The notes beneath the pieces are model-generated. The model made no database searches. It was not told where the DNA came from and saw only the letters and a program-made list of their open reading frames with translations. From the NCBI GenBank assembly GCA_030770535.1, contig JASVEC010000019.1, positions 62,001 through 126,000 on the forward strand: DNA of 64,000 nucleotides, given 5' to 3'. Made by a program: the position numbers and the translations under genes. This document shows positions 37,613-52,055 of this stretch, in pieces. Each line of letters opens with the position of its first letter. The stretch's first letter is position 1. The DNA is from Batkoa obscura. Taxonomy: Eukaryota; Entomophthoromycota; Entomophthoromycetes; Entomophthorales; Batkoaceae.

Positions 37613-38701
37613 TTAATGAATGAGAGGCAAATAGGTAGGAGTATGATCTCTATAATTGATATATTCTTGACCAAAAAATCGAATCAAATGGGCTTCTTCA
37701 ACTCTTATTCTAGTTTTAAAAAACTGATGTAAAACAAAGCAGAATGCAGAAAAGCATAATGGATTAAATAACATAATTTGAGTACCTAAAGTAAATAGAT
37801 AAAAGCCTAGATAAGAAGGATGACGGGCGATACTATAATAAAATTAGTTAACAAATGACTAAAATAGTATGAAATTATTTAATATTAAATTTCATTCTAT
37901 TTAAATATTTTAAAATTTCTTACCTAAACACCCCAGTAGTAATAAGATGATGATCTTGGTCTTTCATACTTTGAACGTAATGGTTGAAACTAGTATTAGC
38001 TTCAATCATGGCTCTTGAACGAAACCATTGCCCAACAAGTACAAATAAGAATCCTATTGATTTAAAAAGATTAAATTTCAGTTTCAGTTACAGTTTCATT
38101 TATCAATCACTTACCCAACAATTGAATTGGCATAACATAATTATAAACCCAGGGATAATAAATTTTCTTTAAAAAATATTCAGCTACAGAAACTAAAAGG
38201 GCAATGTGATATCCGGATACTGGATCGTATAAAAATGCTATAATTTAAAGAATACAATTAACATCACTTCTTTAAAATCAAACAAATTTCAAAATATATA
38301 CACTTACAATCTAACTTCACTCTCCTTGGATTAAATATTGCAGTAATCAAATACTCCAAAAGATGAAACCCACCAAGTGCCATGACGTACATACCAAAAG
38401 CACGATAACCAGAAACAAATAAAGCGAAGCTTAAACCAAAACCTATTAAAATTCCAGCAAATGATGCATAAACTGCAATAGTAGCAGGGATATGATCACC
38501 TTGTTGATAAGCTAATATAAATTCATTTTTAAAATCTTGATAATTGGGTGGTGGGCTATTTTCTAAATCAATTGTCTTTGGTGTTGGGTCTAAAGAAATC
38601 GTTGAATTGATACTGGATGAACGCGAACGTAAACCACTCTCTTTTCCTACTCCTAGCCAGTTCTTGATATTGTCTTTACGTGGACTGCTAGATAAACTCA
38701 T
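37613..38701 (-). CDS. STE14: Protein-S-isoprenylcysteine methyltransferase, four exons
   Basis: An ER membrane enzyme that methylates the prenylated C-terminal cysteine of CaaX proteins (Ras, Rho, fungal a-factor). Exons 38308-38701, 38115-38237, 37924-38053 and 37613-37832 give 288 residues. A Ser/Pro-rich cytosolic N-terminus precedes membrane segments (ATIAVYASFAGILIGFGLSF, FGMYVMALGGFHLLEYLITA). The ICMT hallmark follows: HLITTGVFSIARHPSYLGFY, then EEAHLIRFFGQEYIDYRDHT and PTYLPLI. The RHPSY and EE..L motifs bind S-adenosylmethionine and substrate. The length is slightly above yeast Ste14 because of the ~70-residue N-terminal extension. Confidence 0.95.
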
Positions 38702-40054
38702 TTTTATGAATTTTTTTCTAAAAGAATGGAATTTAAAAGCGGGTTTTTAAAATGGGCAGTTTTCAGAGGCTGGGTTTTTGGTTTTTTGAAGGTTTGGTAA
38801 AATGAAATTGTAATAAGTTTCAGTTCTATTAAAAGGTTTAAAATTTCGTCTTTAAAAGGATAAGGATGCAAATAGTATAACGTTTATTGGGATTAATTTA
38901 AAAGTTAGTAGGTTTTCATTCTATGACAGTGAAAACACATATGACTTGTCACTTAGTTAATCAAACAGATGAGGAATACGGCTAGGGTTTAGATGGCTTG
39001 AAAACTTGGTTTGAAGATGTATTACCTTTTTGACGATGGAGCTATTATATTGCATTAGCTTAGTTTTATGCTAATTGCTATTTTTTAGAAGCTCAACTTA
39101 ATTTTTTGTAAATTTGATTTATCAGTTGCAAACTAAAAACATTACTACAGCCACTATGCTATCTGGTAATGAGTATAAATAAAACTTTTTACTAGCTAAT
39201 AAATAAACAACAATATTTTATATTAATCAGATATAACAATTAACGAATAGTAAAGGAATCAATCGATAATATATGGAAACCTGTAAATAAAGAACGAAAT
39301 CAAATTGAAATGATTCGTGAAATCAAACTGATCATCTTATTACGAAGTGCAGATGATTAAATGAAATAAATTTTCAGGAACTTAGTTTGTTATTGTTTAT
39401 TGAATTTTACATAGACATAATGTTTCTTTCGTGTTTTCGTTTTTTTACTCCATTACCCTTGCTTGTTTTGTCGAGCTAACTGTAAAGTAAAAGCTGTTGT
39501 TTCAACTAAAGTTAAGTTGAGTATTGATCTCGATTAAAACAATTAAGTACGTAATTACTACTAAAAATAGGTTATAACATAAGCTTATCGTTGATCATTT
39601 TTATTCAATCAAAAAACTACTATTATTAAGGCCTTAACATTTTATATTAAATTGAAAAGCAGCGTTGTGTAAAGCTTTCTACTTGATTTTTTTCAAGTTC
39701 TTCATCTACTAGCTATTGATATTGAATTTATCAGAGTTAATGGTTATTGTAAACATATTCTATTTTATTTTACATTTACTATGTTTCTAAAATCAAAAAA
39801 CTAAACTTTTGTATCAATGCACTTCAAGATGTATTTGATGGTAATGAAGATAATAGTATTGTAAAACAAATTAAAGCTAATCATGCTTTATGTTAATTTA
39901 GTTCAACCGATATTCATTGTTCAATTGATTGATCTAAGGGATTGATAATTGACACCTATTATTAATATTCAGTCATTGACAAAGTTCTAAGAGAAAATAC
40001 AACCAATGCCATGCGTTGATATTTTTTGTTTCAACCATTCAATATTGTTCTAAC

Positions 40055-40160
40055 ATATGGGAGTGTTTTTTTTGACTTCGTTATTTTTTCCATTTTTAAG
40101 CGCTATTTAAGCGGAAAAATTATTAGTGAAATTCTTAAACACAAAAATACATCCCCATAT
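40055..40160 (+). mobile_element. MITE-like element, copy 10
   Basis: Starts ATATGGGAGTGTTTTTTTTG, core AAGCGCTATTTAAG, ends AATACATCCCCATAT. A well-preserved copy. Confidence 0.8.
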
Positions 40161-40520
40161 ATAGTTAATTTGAATAATATGTAATCTATTTAAAACTATC
40201 AGAAAATACAATAATAACAACAATAATAAGTAAAACAATGATTTAAAACTTTTCCATAAATCAAAATATAAATCAATCATTTTAATGCAAAAGAGGGGTA
40301 TGCTCATACTATTTATAAGGCCAGAGTCAAATGAAAGTGTAAATCATACTCTCGATTCTGCGGGATATGTATAAGCTATATAGGCGATAGCATATTTACA
40401 TGATCTATATTTAATTTGCTAACCTGTTGGAGATCAGCTACAAGCATACCAGCTTCAAAATTATGATTTTGTATTAACTACCAGAAGCTAATATAAAAAA
40501 ACTAGTAGATTAAAAAATAC

Positions 40521-40671
40521 TTAATAATAGATTAACCTGAACCCTTAATAAATAGCACTACTAAGCACCATTTGTTGAAATTAACCTAAAAAATTATAAT
40601 TAATGTGCTCATCAAATTATTTAGTACTAGATTAACTTGGGTCTTTAGTAGCTGGTACTACTAAACATCGC
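40521..40671 (+). repeat. Diverged 50 bp direct repeat, 100 bp period
   Basis: The segments at 40521-40571 and 40621-40671 both read TTA-TA-TAGATTAAC..TG then CTACTAA, by eye around 70 percent alike. Confidence 0.55.
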
Positions 40672-40715
40672 CTGGGGATATCCAAATTGGTTTCATTTTT
40701 TTGTCCAATTTTCAA

Positions 40716-40820
40716 ATACGGGAGTGTTTTTTTGACTTCATTATTTTTTCCATTTTTTAAGCACTATTTAAACGGAAAATTTGTTAGTGAAATTCTTAAA
40801 AACGAAAATACATCCCCATT
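40716..40820 (+). mobile_element. MITE-like element, copy 11
   Basis: Starts AATACGGGAGTG, core AAGCACTATTTAAA, ends AATACATCCCCATT. Confidence 0.76.
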
Positions 40821-41278
40821 TGGTAAATTTTGTTTTATTTTTACAAATCTTTTAGAAACCACTAAAATAATATTTATAAGCTATTTTATTAATTTTTGTT
40901 ATTTAAGGCTATATACTTAGGAATTAATAAGGTACTAGTTAATTTCATTAACTTTAAATTTTTCAAAAATCTCACTATTAAGATACTTTTTCAAACTGAC
41001 TTAAATGGCTTCCAATTGACTTAAAATTACTTTTACATTTCTGAGTTTGTGTAAATATCTTTTGAGCTTTTATCAGGCTTGTTTAAAGTTAATTATATTA
41101 TGTAAATGTTAATGGCTAGTTAAAATGGACGATTAATAGATCCTTGACTCAACTTTAATTTTTAAAAGCTAAAATACACTAAGCAATGAGACTTAATTTT
41201 AATGAGACTTTAAAAATAGGGGCTATACATAATAATACTACAAATAAGAATAAATGAATTGAGCTAATACCTAAATAT

Positions 41279-41383
41279 AAATGGGAATATATTTTTTATT
41301 TAAGGATTCTACTAACAATTTTTCCACTCAAATAGTGTTTAAAAAATAGAAAAAGTGATGAAGCTAAAAAAACATCCTCAAAT
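41279..41383 (-). mobile_element. MITE-like element, copy 12
   Basis: Starts AAATGGGAATATATTTTT, contains TTTTTCCACTCAAATAGTG and ends AACATCCTCAAATG. It lies about 140 bases beyond the SYO1 stop, so within or near that gene's 3' flank. Confidence 0.73.
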
Positions 41384-41524
41384 GTTGAAAATAAAACTTT
41401 AAATACAGTTTAATAATCTTTATTAAAACATAAAATTATCTCAATTATGCACTAATTTAAATACATCTATATCACTTTTTAGCACATAATATCTTTCTAT
41501 AACCCATTTAAAACCAATTTCTTT

Positions 41525-43949
41525 TTAAATCATTTGAGTTTTTTTGTATTGCTTTAACTCATCCAATTTATACTTATTAAATGCTTTGAGGTTTGCTAAT
41601 GTTTCGTTAGCGTGTTCTCTAAGCTCCCTTTTAGTCCTGCGGTCAATAGCCTTTGTCTAAAAAATAGATTAATTGTTAATATTTTTCATAAAAAAAGCTT
41701 ACTAATTTGCCCACACTGCCCACTACTTGTTGTAAGCAGTCCAAATACCCTCCTTTTACAAAATTGGGCAAATCGTAATCATAGCTCATATCCCCATAGA
41801 TATCAAACATTGCATTCAATGCTTCCAAGTAAATCTCCGCTTTACTTAAAGCTCTCTCTAATGGGAGCTCATTGGCTTGCTTAATAATTTCCATTAAACA
41901 GTTACCAATGACTTGATTATCATTGACATATCCTGGTCTCCTACATGCAATAGCACCAATGGTACCAATAGCTTTTGTTGCCATGCTCACCTTTTCCTCA
42001 CTCTCATCGGCTTTATTCACAATATTTAATAAAAATTGCAAATGATTAGCAGTGATCACTATATTCTCTAATTGGATCCATCGTGTTAAGGACCACAAGC
42101 AAGATAATCCCTGGTCAATGACATCTTGGTTGATATTTAATTCATCACTTTGTTCCATAAATGAATTGACTGTAGTAAACAGAAAATCCCATAATGTTTT
42201 AATCCCAGCTTCATACTTTTGATTTAAAAACAATTTTTCCTGTTTCGTCCCGCCCTCCGATATCATGGAGAATAGGTTATTCAATGCTGCTAAAGAGCGG
42301 CTATGAAGACCACCTAAAGATACTGTAATGGTTTCATATTGTTGTAGCTCTTTATTCCCAATACCGTTTTGGTTTGGTTGACTCAAGGTCCATGGGTGTG
42401 GGGTAGCTAACTCAATCAATTTTTCGACTACATTCTCAAAGATATAATTGATTGCTGGAGATATATCATTTGATTGGATTGTTTCTTTATCTTCATTTGA
42501 ATCGTTGTTTAGGATTTCATCTACAAGCTCTTCTTCTTCTTCTTCTTCTTCTTCCATCTCTTCCTCCATCTCCTCTTCAGCATTATAATTTTCACTCTTT
42601 TCTTCCGCTACTAAATTTGAGAGCACTTCCAAAATTAAATGATGATTGGTCACAAGTGTTTCTGCTTTAACAAGATGGGTTGATTTAATTTCAAAGTCTT
42701 TGATTGCTTCCTTGTTATTAACTTGCTGTTCTTCCTAAATATGCAAAAATGTTAATTTCATTCAATAAAAATTACATAATAACCTCTATTACTTCTTTCT
42801 TGGGTCCATTTTGTATAGCGTGATTAATACTTTGATTGATATTAGCTGAAGAGCTAAGTACGCTGCTGACAATTGGTAATAAAACAGTAAAGAAAGTGGG
42901 AGAAAACAATAAAAGAGAACTTAAACTTGGCTCCTTTGAAACTTTGCTTTCAATTGCTGGGGTAATAGAGGATCTGAAATTAACCAAAATACCTGAAATA
43001 ACTACCTTTAATAAACTTTTTGAAAACTCATTCTTATTCTCCGAATCCTCATTCTGTAAAATGTTTTCCAATACTTGCAAATTGGCTGGTATATTAACAA
43101 AAAAATTCTGAAATAAGGTTTGGTTATACTCCGAAAGAGTGAGAAGGCATCTAGCAGCATTAAGGACAAGATTTATGGGTAGCTTTTGGAAGGAACTTAA
43201 GAAGGCTAGCAAAAATTGAATCTCTTGTTTCTTGCTAACTTTTTCCAATAGCTTATCATTTGTTTCCCCCATACTCCATAAAATCACAATAATATTTTCA
43301 GCTATTGTAAATATAGCTTCTCTATTTGCTGCTTCTTTTTTGTTAGCTACTACCTCCCCTTTAACAATCTTATCCAACTCTACACTCACCTTTTCAATAA
43401 GTGTACCCATTGGCTTCCAAATATCCTTTTTGGCAATATCACAGACAATACCCTCGTCGTTCATAGTAGCTAAATTTCTAAACTAAATTAATTCATTATT
43501 AATTACTGTTTCTCAATAATCCCTACCTCAATGCCCCCAAAGCCTCAACAATAACCTCAATCTCAAAATTAGACAACAATTCGATAAGTCGTCCAACTAC
43601 ATTACAAGACAATAAGTTTTTCCTTGTAGCTTCATCATTGGAACATAAGACTGAGACTGTTGATGCAGCCCATGCTCGATCGCTGGCTTCTTTGCTTTGA
43701 AGCTAAAATTTAAAAAAAACGATTAAACATCTCAAGTCTGTTGACACTTATTAATCAACTTACCTTATTTATCAATGGCGAAACCTCTTGCTTATTCATT
43801 GTTGGAACCTCACCCTTAATGGCTGCTAAAGCTACAGACTTGATCATAGGATCTTGGCTACTTTCGAGCTCAGCAATGCTGCTTAAACCTAATGGATTGA
43901 TGACTGGTGGGCGATTACTTCCCTTTCCTTGTTTCTTGGATTTTCCCAT
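41525..43949 (-). CDS. SYO1: Symportin SYO1/HEATR3, armadillo/HEAT protein, five exons
   Basis: A transport adaptor that brings ribosomal proteins uL18 and uL5 together into the nucleus for 5S RNP assembly. I start at 43949 (MGKSKKQGKGSNRPPVINP), the family-typical N-terminus, rather than an in-frame ATG ten codons upstream. Four introns were resolved (after ..LINK, ..EALGALR, ..NGPKKE and ..VGKL). Armadillo-type helices run throughout (ASDRAWAASTVSVLCSNDEA, then VVGRLIELLSNFEIEVIVEA). A long acidic loop (EEEMEEEMEEEEEEEEE) lies mid-protein, as in Syo1, where it helps bind uL5. It ends RRTKRELREHANETLANLKA, then FNKYKLDEL. Confidence 0.88.
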
Positions 43950-44347
43950 TCTTGTTTTTTGTAAAATAAAAAGAAACAATTGTTTTTTTATTGGTTTAAA
44001 ATTTTTTGATTTTTCAAAAATTAGATTCTCGAAATTTTGGTGGTGTGAAGTTCAAAAAATTACTTCAAAAATAGTAATGACTATTTTATAATAAAACATC
44101 TATAAAATTCAATAATAAATAACAGTTGAAATGTTATATTTAATAAAGTACTAATTTAAATAATCTTAGTTAAAATTTTATTTCATGATATAATCTAACC
44201 AAATAAAAGAAACTTTATTATCGAAAATCCATTCTTTAGCATATTCATAAATCTAAAACATCATTTCGGACTAATACAATAATAAAAGCATAGTACTAAA
44301 AATAACCTAAGTTCTACTCGAAATATAAACCTGGTTCAATCCCTATC
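43950..44347. other. SYO1 upstream / Lunapark downstream spacer
   Basis: AT-rich DNA holding the SYO1 promoter and the Lunapark 3' end. No further feature is seen. Confidence 0.5.
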
Positions 44348-45677
44348 TCATTCCTGTTTAATTGCCTCATTCTTACTAGCTACTGAAGTATCTTTATTCT
44401 TCATAAACTCCTGAGGCAATACTTTTCTGTTTTTAGGTACACTAGGTTTAGGTGCAGCGGTCATCGAACGCTTCATAAGCTCTTGTTGTTGTTCTTCGGT
44501 CAAATTCAAATTCTCTACTGATTTACGACGTTGGGAACGACGTGATGGATTAAATGTATTGCATTTTGGGCATGTATATTGTATGATATTATAATCGTTA
44601 GCCGATACCAGTCCATTGTGAGCAAAGCAGTTACTGCAGATTAAGGCAAATTTCGTAGCATCCATGTTCTTTTCTTCTTCACCAACAATAGCGTCCATTA
44701 GTTTACCAAACCATGGTTGTCCTCCTTCTACTTGAATATTTGGTGCCTGGGAGGTTCCTAAATCATTAATAAATGAGCATTTGGTATAAAAACAATCTTA
44801 CTTGGCTTTAGTGGGATACCAGCATTGATCTGTTTTTGGGAATTGTTTCCATTATTTTGGGGAACTCTTTGACGAAGAGTTTGTGATTGAGCTGTGAAAA
44901 ATTAGCCATGTTGGTAAATAAAAAACTTCAAATTACCTAAAGGTACTGATGCTTTTTTAGGGGCAGCTCTTTGGACTTGTGCCTTTTCCTTTAACTATTA
45001 ACTAATTTATAATAATATGAACATGATTATTACCCTATCTTCTTGTTCATAACGTTCGAGTATACTTTTGGTTTTATAATAAGATGAATTCTTTTTCAAC
45101 TCATCAATCTATAAAAAAAGATTACTAGCATTCTAAAAGTATTAACCTTGAACTTCTTACAGTTATCCTAAGCTTTGTTTTCAAAGCAGAGAGTTGGTCA
45201 GCTTAAAAAGTATAAGTAACAATTAAACCAAGCATGAATCATTTACTTTCTGAATTTAATCTTTTTTGATAATAAGCATTAGAGCTGTTATGATAAACGT
45301 AGGCCCTTTAAATTATTAAAATATTGAAATGAATGGAAACCCGAAAAAATCTTACAAAACCGGAAAAAAAATAAGAGGAGAAGCCTTAATCAGTGCAGAT
45401 TCCCAGTTATCAAACTTTGGAGACCTCAACAAAATGAAATACACAGCAGCATAAAATAAATAAGCTGATACTGTATAAAGATAAAAAGTGAAAGCTGAGC
45501 CTTTATTTAACTTTATTTCAGATATTGTTAACTCTTTCTGTTTAATTTTCTTTTCTATCTCTTCTAATTGCTTCTCATATTTCGCGTCATTGTTGGACTA
45601 GTGTATTAGTTTAGATTAGATAATAGCATTGATTATTGTTTCCTTACCGAGGTAAAGAGTGAAAATAGGCCTGCCAT
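44348..45677 (-). CDS. LNP1: Lunapark ER-junction protein, eight exons
   Basis: A membrane protein that stabilises three-way ER tubule junctions. Seven short introns were resolved; the first exon is only MAGLFSLFTS. A coiled-coil (KYEKQLEEIEKKIKQKELTI) precedes two closely spaced membrane segments (FTFYLYTVSAYLFYAAVYFI, and ALIKASPLIFFPVLAYVYH) and a second coiled coil (YYKTKSILERYEQED). After a Gln/Asn-rich stretch, WFGKLMDAIVGEEEKN leads into the defining zinc ribbon: ALICSNCFAHNGLV, then IIQYTCPKCNTFNPSRR. All four cysteines are present. Confidence 0.93.
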
Positions 45678-47392
45678 TTGGGATTAAAATACAATATCAA
45701 TAAAAAATGAAGCGCTTAAGATTAGTTTCTTTGTTTAAAAATTCAAATTCGTGGGGATTCTCTGATAAACTGTAAATCTTTTTATATTTTTTATAATTTC
45801 GTTTTTTTAAAATGGATTTTAATCATTTGATTTTATTGCATAAATACTGATAATTGATTGGCAGTTAAGATGAAGCTAATTCAAATTTCATTTCATTTTT
45901 AGCTAAGATTATTTTAAGTTAAGTTTTATATTGGTTCATAATGAAAAATAAATCTTAGAACATAATATAAACTTAAAATTGTTTAAGCTTTGAGCATATT
46001 TAAAGAATGTTTTTATCATATATTTATCTTACGTAAATTCTGAACTATTAATTTTTAATCTCCTTTGTATGTTGATATTTAGATATAAAATTAACTCATT
46101 ACAACATTAGTTTAAAACATTGTAAAGTATATATAGTAGCAATAACAAGGAATTTTATAATACTTTTTACCAAAATGGGTTGATGGAGTAACGATTTTTA
46201 ATAGAGTTTTTGTGCATAAGTGCAGTTTTATTCTTTTGTTTAAAAACTATTGCTTCTTATTGTGTACAGAGTTTGTCATCATTTATATAAAGTGTTATTA
46301 TATTGCAAGTAGTTTATAAACCTTTACATACAGCTTATTTTCTATTTAGAAAGTAACTCGTCACTATATTGAATTAAAAAAGTTTCTTTTCTAGAAGCTT
46401 TAATATTTAAAAATAAAACCCTGAGTGTTTAAATTGTTTGCTGAGAATCTAGTTCCTCCACTATATGCAAATAAATTAAAATTTTAAATTAATATAACCA
46501 TTTTTTGCATAAATGGCTTTTTGTGGCTCATCGAATGTAAGAAAACCTTGTAGCATCTTTGAATACATGTTATGTTTAAAATTTTGCCTAGAGTTATATT
46601 AAAAAGTTAATAATTTTAATCCCTTTATGCTGGGCGTTACTCACACAAAAGCAGTATGTCAATTTTATGTATAGTAAATCACACAAATATTTGCAACAAC
46701 TAATAAGTAAATAAGAATAAATTTTATAGTAACAAGTATTGCTACATTTGTATTAGTGAATTTTTATTTTTTAGTTTTTTTAGTTTTTTTAGTTTTTTAG
46801 CTTAATTTAAAGACTTCTGTTCCATCTTTTTATTGTACTTAAATATTCTTGCTTACTTTGACTGTCTAGCTTTATATAAGTAGTGTAGATATTTATTTAA
46901 TATGCATGATACTTGAGTTATTAACAAAAGTAAAAAAGAAGTAATCATATTTTAATTCTAATGATAAAAAGCTTTAAAATTAATGTATTAAATAGCTCTA
47001 AGTCAAAAAATTGCTTAAGCTTATTTAAAAGAAATCATAAAGTGGAATTTCTGTGTTTGATGATTTGTATACTTATTTTTTTAATAATAACATGTAATGT
47101 TTAAACAAATGCACTTTGATTTATTTAGTTATTCTGTTTGTACTATTGCATTTAGCATGTGCTATTAAATAATTCAAAGCCATTTTTGCTATAAAATTAT
47201 ATAAAGTCTAAAGTAACAATTTACCCATATCATCCCTAATTTACTCTCATTGCCAATAAATTTGCAATAATTGAATCATTGCCAAAAACTAGAAGAAAAA
47301 TTAATTGGCTAAAATAAATCCAATCCAAAATTGAGAACCTAGCTACTATCCATCGATTCCTACACTTCCTTTAGCCTTTTAATTCTTAAAAA
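45678..47392. other. 1.7 kb AT-rich intergenic region
   Basis: The shared upstream region of two divergent genes. It contains a short T-rich tandem repeat of TTTTTTTAG units (about 46764-46800) and no MITE copy. No gene was recognised. Confidence 0.5.
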
Positions 47393-48283
47393 ATGAATGA
47401 AGATAATTTGTTTAAACATTTTGATTTCCCAGCCAACCATGGGCAACAGGTAGTTCATATCGATCATAATTCTATACATCCTTTCACGATGCCCATGGTT
47501 CATCAATCCCATTTCCCAGACACTCTTGAGCTGACTCATAGAATAGCCCAAGAATTACACCAAAACGCACTTTCGACGTTTAGTCTAAGTCCTCACTTTA
47601 GTCATTTACCTTTAATGCAACCTCCTCAATTATCTGAAAAGTCAGGAATAAGTTTATCTCAACAACACCAAAGGTTGATAGCTCCCACGCCTCATCCGGC
47701 GATGGAAAGTTTTACTACCACACAGGTGCCAACCCAAAACCAACCTAAGCCAAAAAGGATAAGAAAGCCAAAAAAGAAAACAGAAACTATTAAAGTACCC
47801 AAAACAACGACTAAAACGATAGCTAAAGCATTATCAAAGTCTTCAGAGTCCAGTACCGGACCAGTAGATAGGGGATACACTAACTTGATGCCAAGTAATT
47901 TTAAAAACTTGCTCCCTTACCCTTACGAAGTAAAACCTCGTGCTTTACGCACTTCATTCCCAGAAATGGCTAAAGTGGAAAGGGGCGCAAGAAGCGTAGA
48001 TAATTGTGTGGATAAAGCGGCCAGAAAAGCGTTAAAGTTAAAACGGGCTGCCGAAAGGGAGGAGCTAAGAAACCAACTTAAAGCAATCCAAGAAAATAGA
48101 TATCGACCTGTATTCTATTATCAACCTGCTACCCAGGTGGTGTTTTCAGATCCTTCTGGTAAGCAAGATTTTTCTAAAGTTTGATTTTTTATTCACATTT
48201 TTTAAAGTAGAAGCAACTACCTTCAATGGTAGATTCAGAAAGATTGTGCCTAAGGATCCTAGTTTTGTCACTGACAATGTTTA
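47393..48283 (+). CDS. Unknown nuclear-looking basic protein, two exons
   Basis: I do not recognise this gene. Exon 1 (47393 to about 48160) joins exon 2 (from about 48210) by an intron starting GTAAGCAAG, adding VEATTFNGRFRKIVPKDPSF and VTDNV before the stop. Total about 280 residues. The N-terminal third is rich in His, Gln and Pro. A Lys/Arg/Pro cluster at roughly residues 117-128 (PKPKRIRKPKKK) resembles a nuclear localisation signal or AT-hook-like region. Near residues 195-235 lies a charged helix (DKAARKALKLKRAAEREELR, then NQLKAIQEN). The C-terminal YRPVFYYQPATQVVFSD plus the exon-2 peptide looks like a small conserved domain. A chromatin or transcription role is a guess from composition. 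Confidence 0.6.
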
Positions 48284-49013
48284 ATCGAGATCTGTTTTAA
48301 AAAAAGCTTCAGTATTATCTTTTCCATATTTTTTATTTAGTCCTAAAATCATTTCGTGTTGTTTTTCTAAGAGAATAACTTGAGTATTAATCTTTTTTTC
48401 AAATTAATAAATTTTAAGATAGAAAATTATGTATTGATTATTCTTCCCTTTATTCGATTAAAAGCCTTTTAAACGTTGGATAGTATATTTTGAAGCGATA
48501 TAACTGTACGTTAGTGATGGTATTTGTTGACAAAAAAATTCCAAGTGCTTTTCGAATTTCATAAGTGAGGTTCCAAGTTCCAGAATTATGGTTTCGATTT
48601 TAGTTAATTAATATGAATAAGACTGTTTTACTAAACGATTAGTTAATTCAGTACAACAATGAGCTAAATGTTATTTAAACTATTTTAAGTAGAGGTGATT
48701 TTAAATAAATTAGATTGTACAAGGGTTCACTTTAACATAAAATAGTTGTGTTAACGATTATAACGATTTGAAGCTGATCACCATATTAAAAGAAATCAAA
48801 TCATATTTAATTTAAAAGGAGAATATTTTTGATTAAAATCTAAACTAGCATTTTGAATGTCGCGACATGAATTCTATAGTATAACCATTCATTATTTCAA
48901 ACAGTAACTAATATTATACTTGATTTGTTCAAACAGCGTTACTTTAAAATATATAAGTAAACAAATATGGCTAATCTATATAATTTTAATCTAATTAAAC
49001 AAACACTATGTAA
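48284..49013. other. Convergent 3' spacer, no gene seen
   Basis: AT-rich DNA between the stops of the unknown basic-protein gene and TGS1. No repeat or RNA was recognised. Confidence 0.5.
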
Positions 49014-50299
<1,286 letters not shown>

Positions 50300-51162
50300 G
50301 ATATAGTTTAATCAAAATTATATTTATGGACAAAGGGATCGAGTTTAATGCTTTTTATTTAACATTTAGAGAATAGTATAAGATTTTGTGAAAATCCTTG
50401 CACAATTTGACTTGTAATTTTCGCACCACTTTTAAATGTCTGATGACTAAAGTATTGTTGCTAACTTCATTTTAATAATTTAAAAAATAAAAACGTTTTT
50501 TAATTTAAGCCATTTTTACTCAACATTCAATTGAAGAATAAATTGTATTAAACAATGGCTCTTTATTTGTATAACTAAATGCTATATCAACCAGTTTAGT
50601 GTCTTACTTATTATTTAATATAAAAGCTGCAGATTTTCTTAGACTGTGAATTATCGGAATATTGTCTTGCTCAATCACTGAAGTGGCTAAGATTATAATT
50701 TACAACTTGAATATTTGCAAATAACTTTGGAAAATCAAAAATAGGTTGAACTCAAAAGTCAGAATTAGCAAGTAAAACTTTAGTAATAGAGCTACAACTC
50801 GGATTTTGTTCTGATACCGTTTGATTATTTGCCTTGTTACAATTACTCATAATCCTATCTAAATTAAGTTTTATTTTATTACATCACATAATATATAATT
50901 CTGATACTTTGAGGTTTAACTTAGGTAAAATAGCAACTAAACAATACTCAAATAATTCGTTATAATATAGACTTAGTTTTGTTAAATACTTCATGTTTTT
51001 TCGGGTTCATCAGATTGAAATTACTTGATTTTTTGTGCTTAAACTTTGGATTTTATTGCTTTTAAGCTGTTCTAGTATATTTAATAATAAATTAGTATTT
51101 GCATTCCTTCGATTACTAATTTCATACCTTGAGTTTTCTTCAAATCTCTAACATATTTCATT

Positions 51163-51268
51163 ATATGAGGATATGCTTTTTTGTTTAAGAATTTTACCAC
51201 AATCTTTCCACTGAAATAGCGCTCAAAAAATGGAAAAATAATGAAACCAAAAAAAAACAGCCCCATAT
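51163..51268 (-). mobile_element. MITE-like element, copy 13
   Basis: Starts TATATGAGGATATGC, contains TTTCCACTGAAATAGCGCT and ends AACAGCCCCATAT. Confidence 0.77.
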
Positions 51269-51837
51269 CAACTGTGTTGTCCAAATTTAACCATAACTTG
51301 GGCTATTCAAATGAAACAAAATTATGAGTATTTAAAAATAAATAGGCTGTTCTATAATTATTGATATTAAGATAGAATACAGTTAACTAAAGGAATCTTT
51401 TTATTTCACTCATATCAGTTAAATCTAGTATCCCTATATCTATTTTAGCCATCCTTAATCTTACTTCTATTTAAATCTTGACCTAGATTCTTTAACACTA
51501 AAATTTCAGTTTCTACTTTAAATGGTTCTAATTTTGCAATAATTAGCTTTCAATTATTAAGTTGCTTCTATCCAGATTAACAAAAATATGTCATAATTTT
51601 TGTTTCCGAACATAACTTCTAATTTTCTAATATACCTTTATTAAACTATTTTAACTATTGAGTTTTCAAATGGTGTCGAAATTTGTTTATTATAGTTGAA
51701 TAACCCATGGTTTGTAGACACCTCTTTTATATACTTATATAAATCTAAATACCAAGTTTATCTGTGCTGTAAGTATATGATACTTGGTATCATCACCACG
51801 CTTTTGAGAAAATTGTAATTGCAACTGTGATTATTAA

Positions 51838-51942
51838 TAATGGAGATGTATTTTTGTATTTAAGGATTTTATTAACAATTTTCCCATCCAAGTAGTGATC
51901 AAAAGATGGAAAAAGTAATAGAGCCAAAAAAAACATCCCCAA
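51838..51942 (-). mobile_element. MITE-like element, copy 14
   Basis: Starts TAATGGAGATGTATTTTTG and ends AACATCCCCAATG. The core is altered (AAGTAGTGATCAAAAG). Confidence 0.73.
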
Positions 51943-52055
51943 TGTTCCTTCACGAGAGTGTCGAAATGTTATTCAATCGCTTCCACTGTAACATTGTAAA
52001 ATCTTTTGCTTAAAACAATAAATTAAATAAAGCTTCTGGTTTATTGTATTTGGAG

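Larger units (their letters stand above)
38702..41524. other. 2.8 kb intergenic region with three MITE copies
   Basis: Contains MITE copies at 40055, 40716 and 41279 and a 50 bp diverged direct repeat (40521-40571 and 40621-40671). A ~50-codon open stretch near 39800-39895 (NALQDVFDGNEDNSIVKQIK) has no credible start or partner exon. No gene is called. Confidence 0.45.

Noticed and set aside
37984-38172. Plus-strand frame over the ICMT gene
   Set aside because: It crosses an ICMT exon and intron on the opposite strand; the ICMT model explains the sequence fully.
39800-39895. Short open stretch with VFDGNEDNSIVKQIKA
   Set aside because: Looks protein-like, but there is no start, no partner exon with proper splice sites and no family I recognise; left as noise.
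40319-40400. Possible tRNA (words like CGATTCTGCGGGA)
   Set aside because: No acceptor-stem pairing, A-box or anticodon arm could be found; no tRNA gene is evident anywhere in the window.
51081-51284. Open frame reading MDNTVDMGLFFFGFIIFPFF and onward
   Set aside because: It is a translation of MITE copy 13. Similar frames arise from copies 11 and 12, and none has an independent homologue or splice context.
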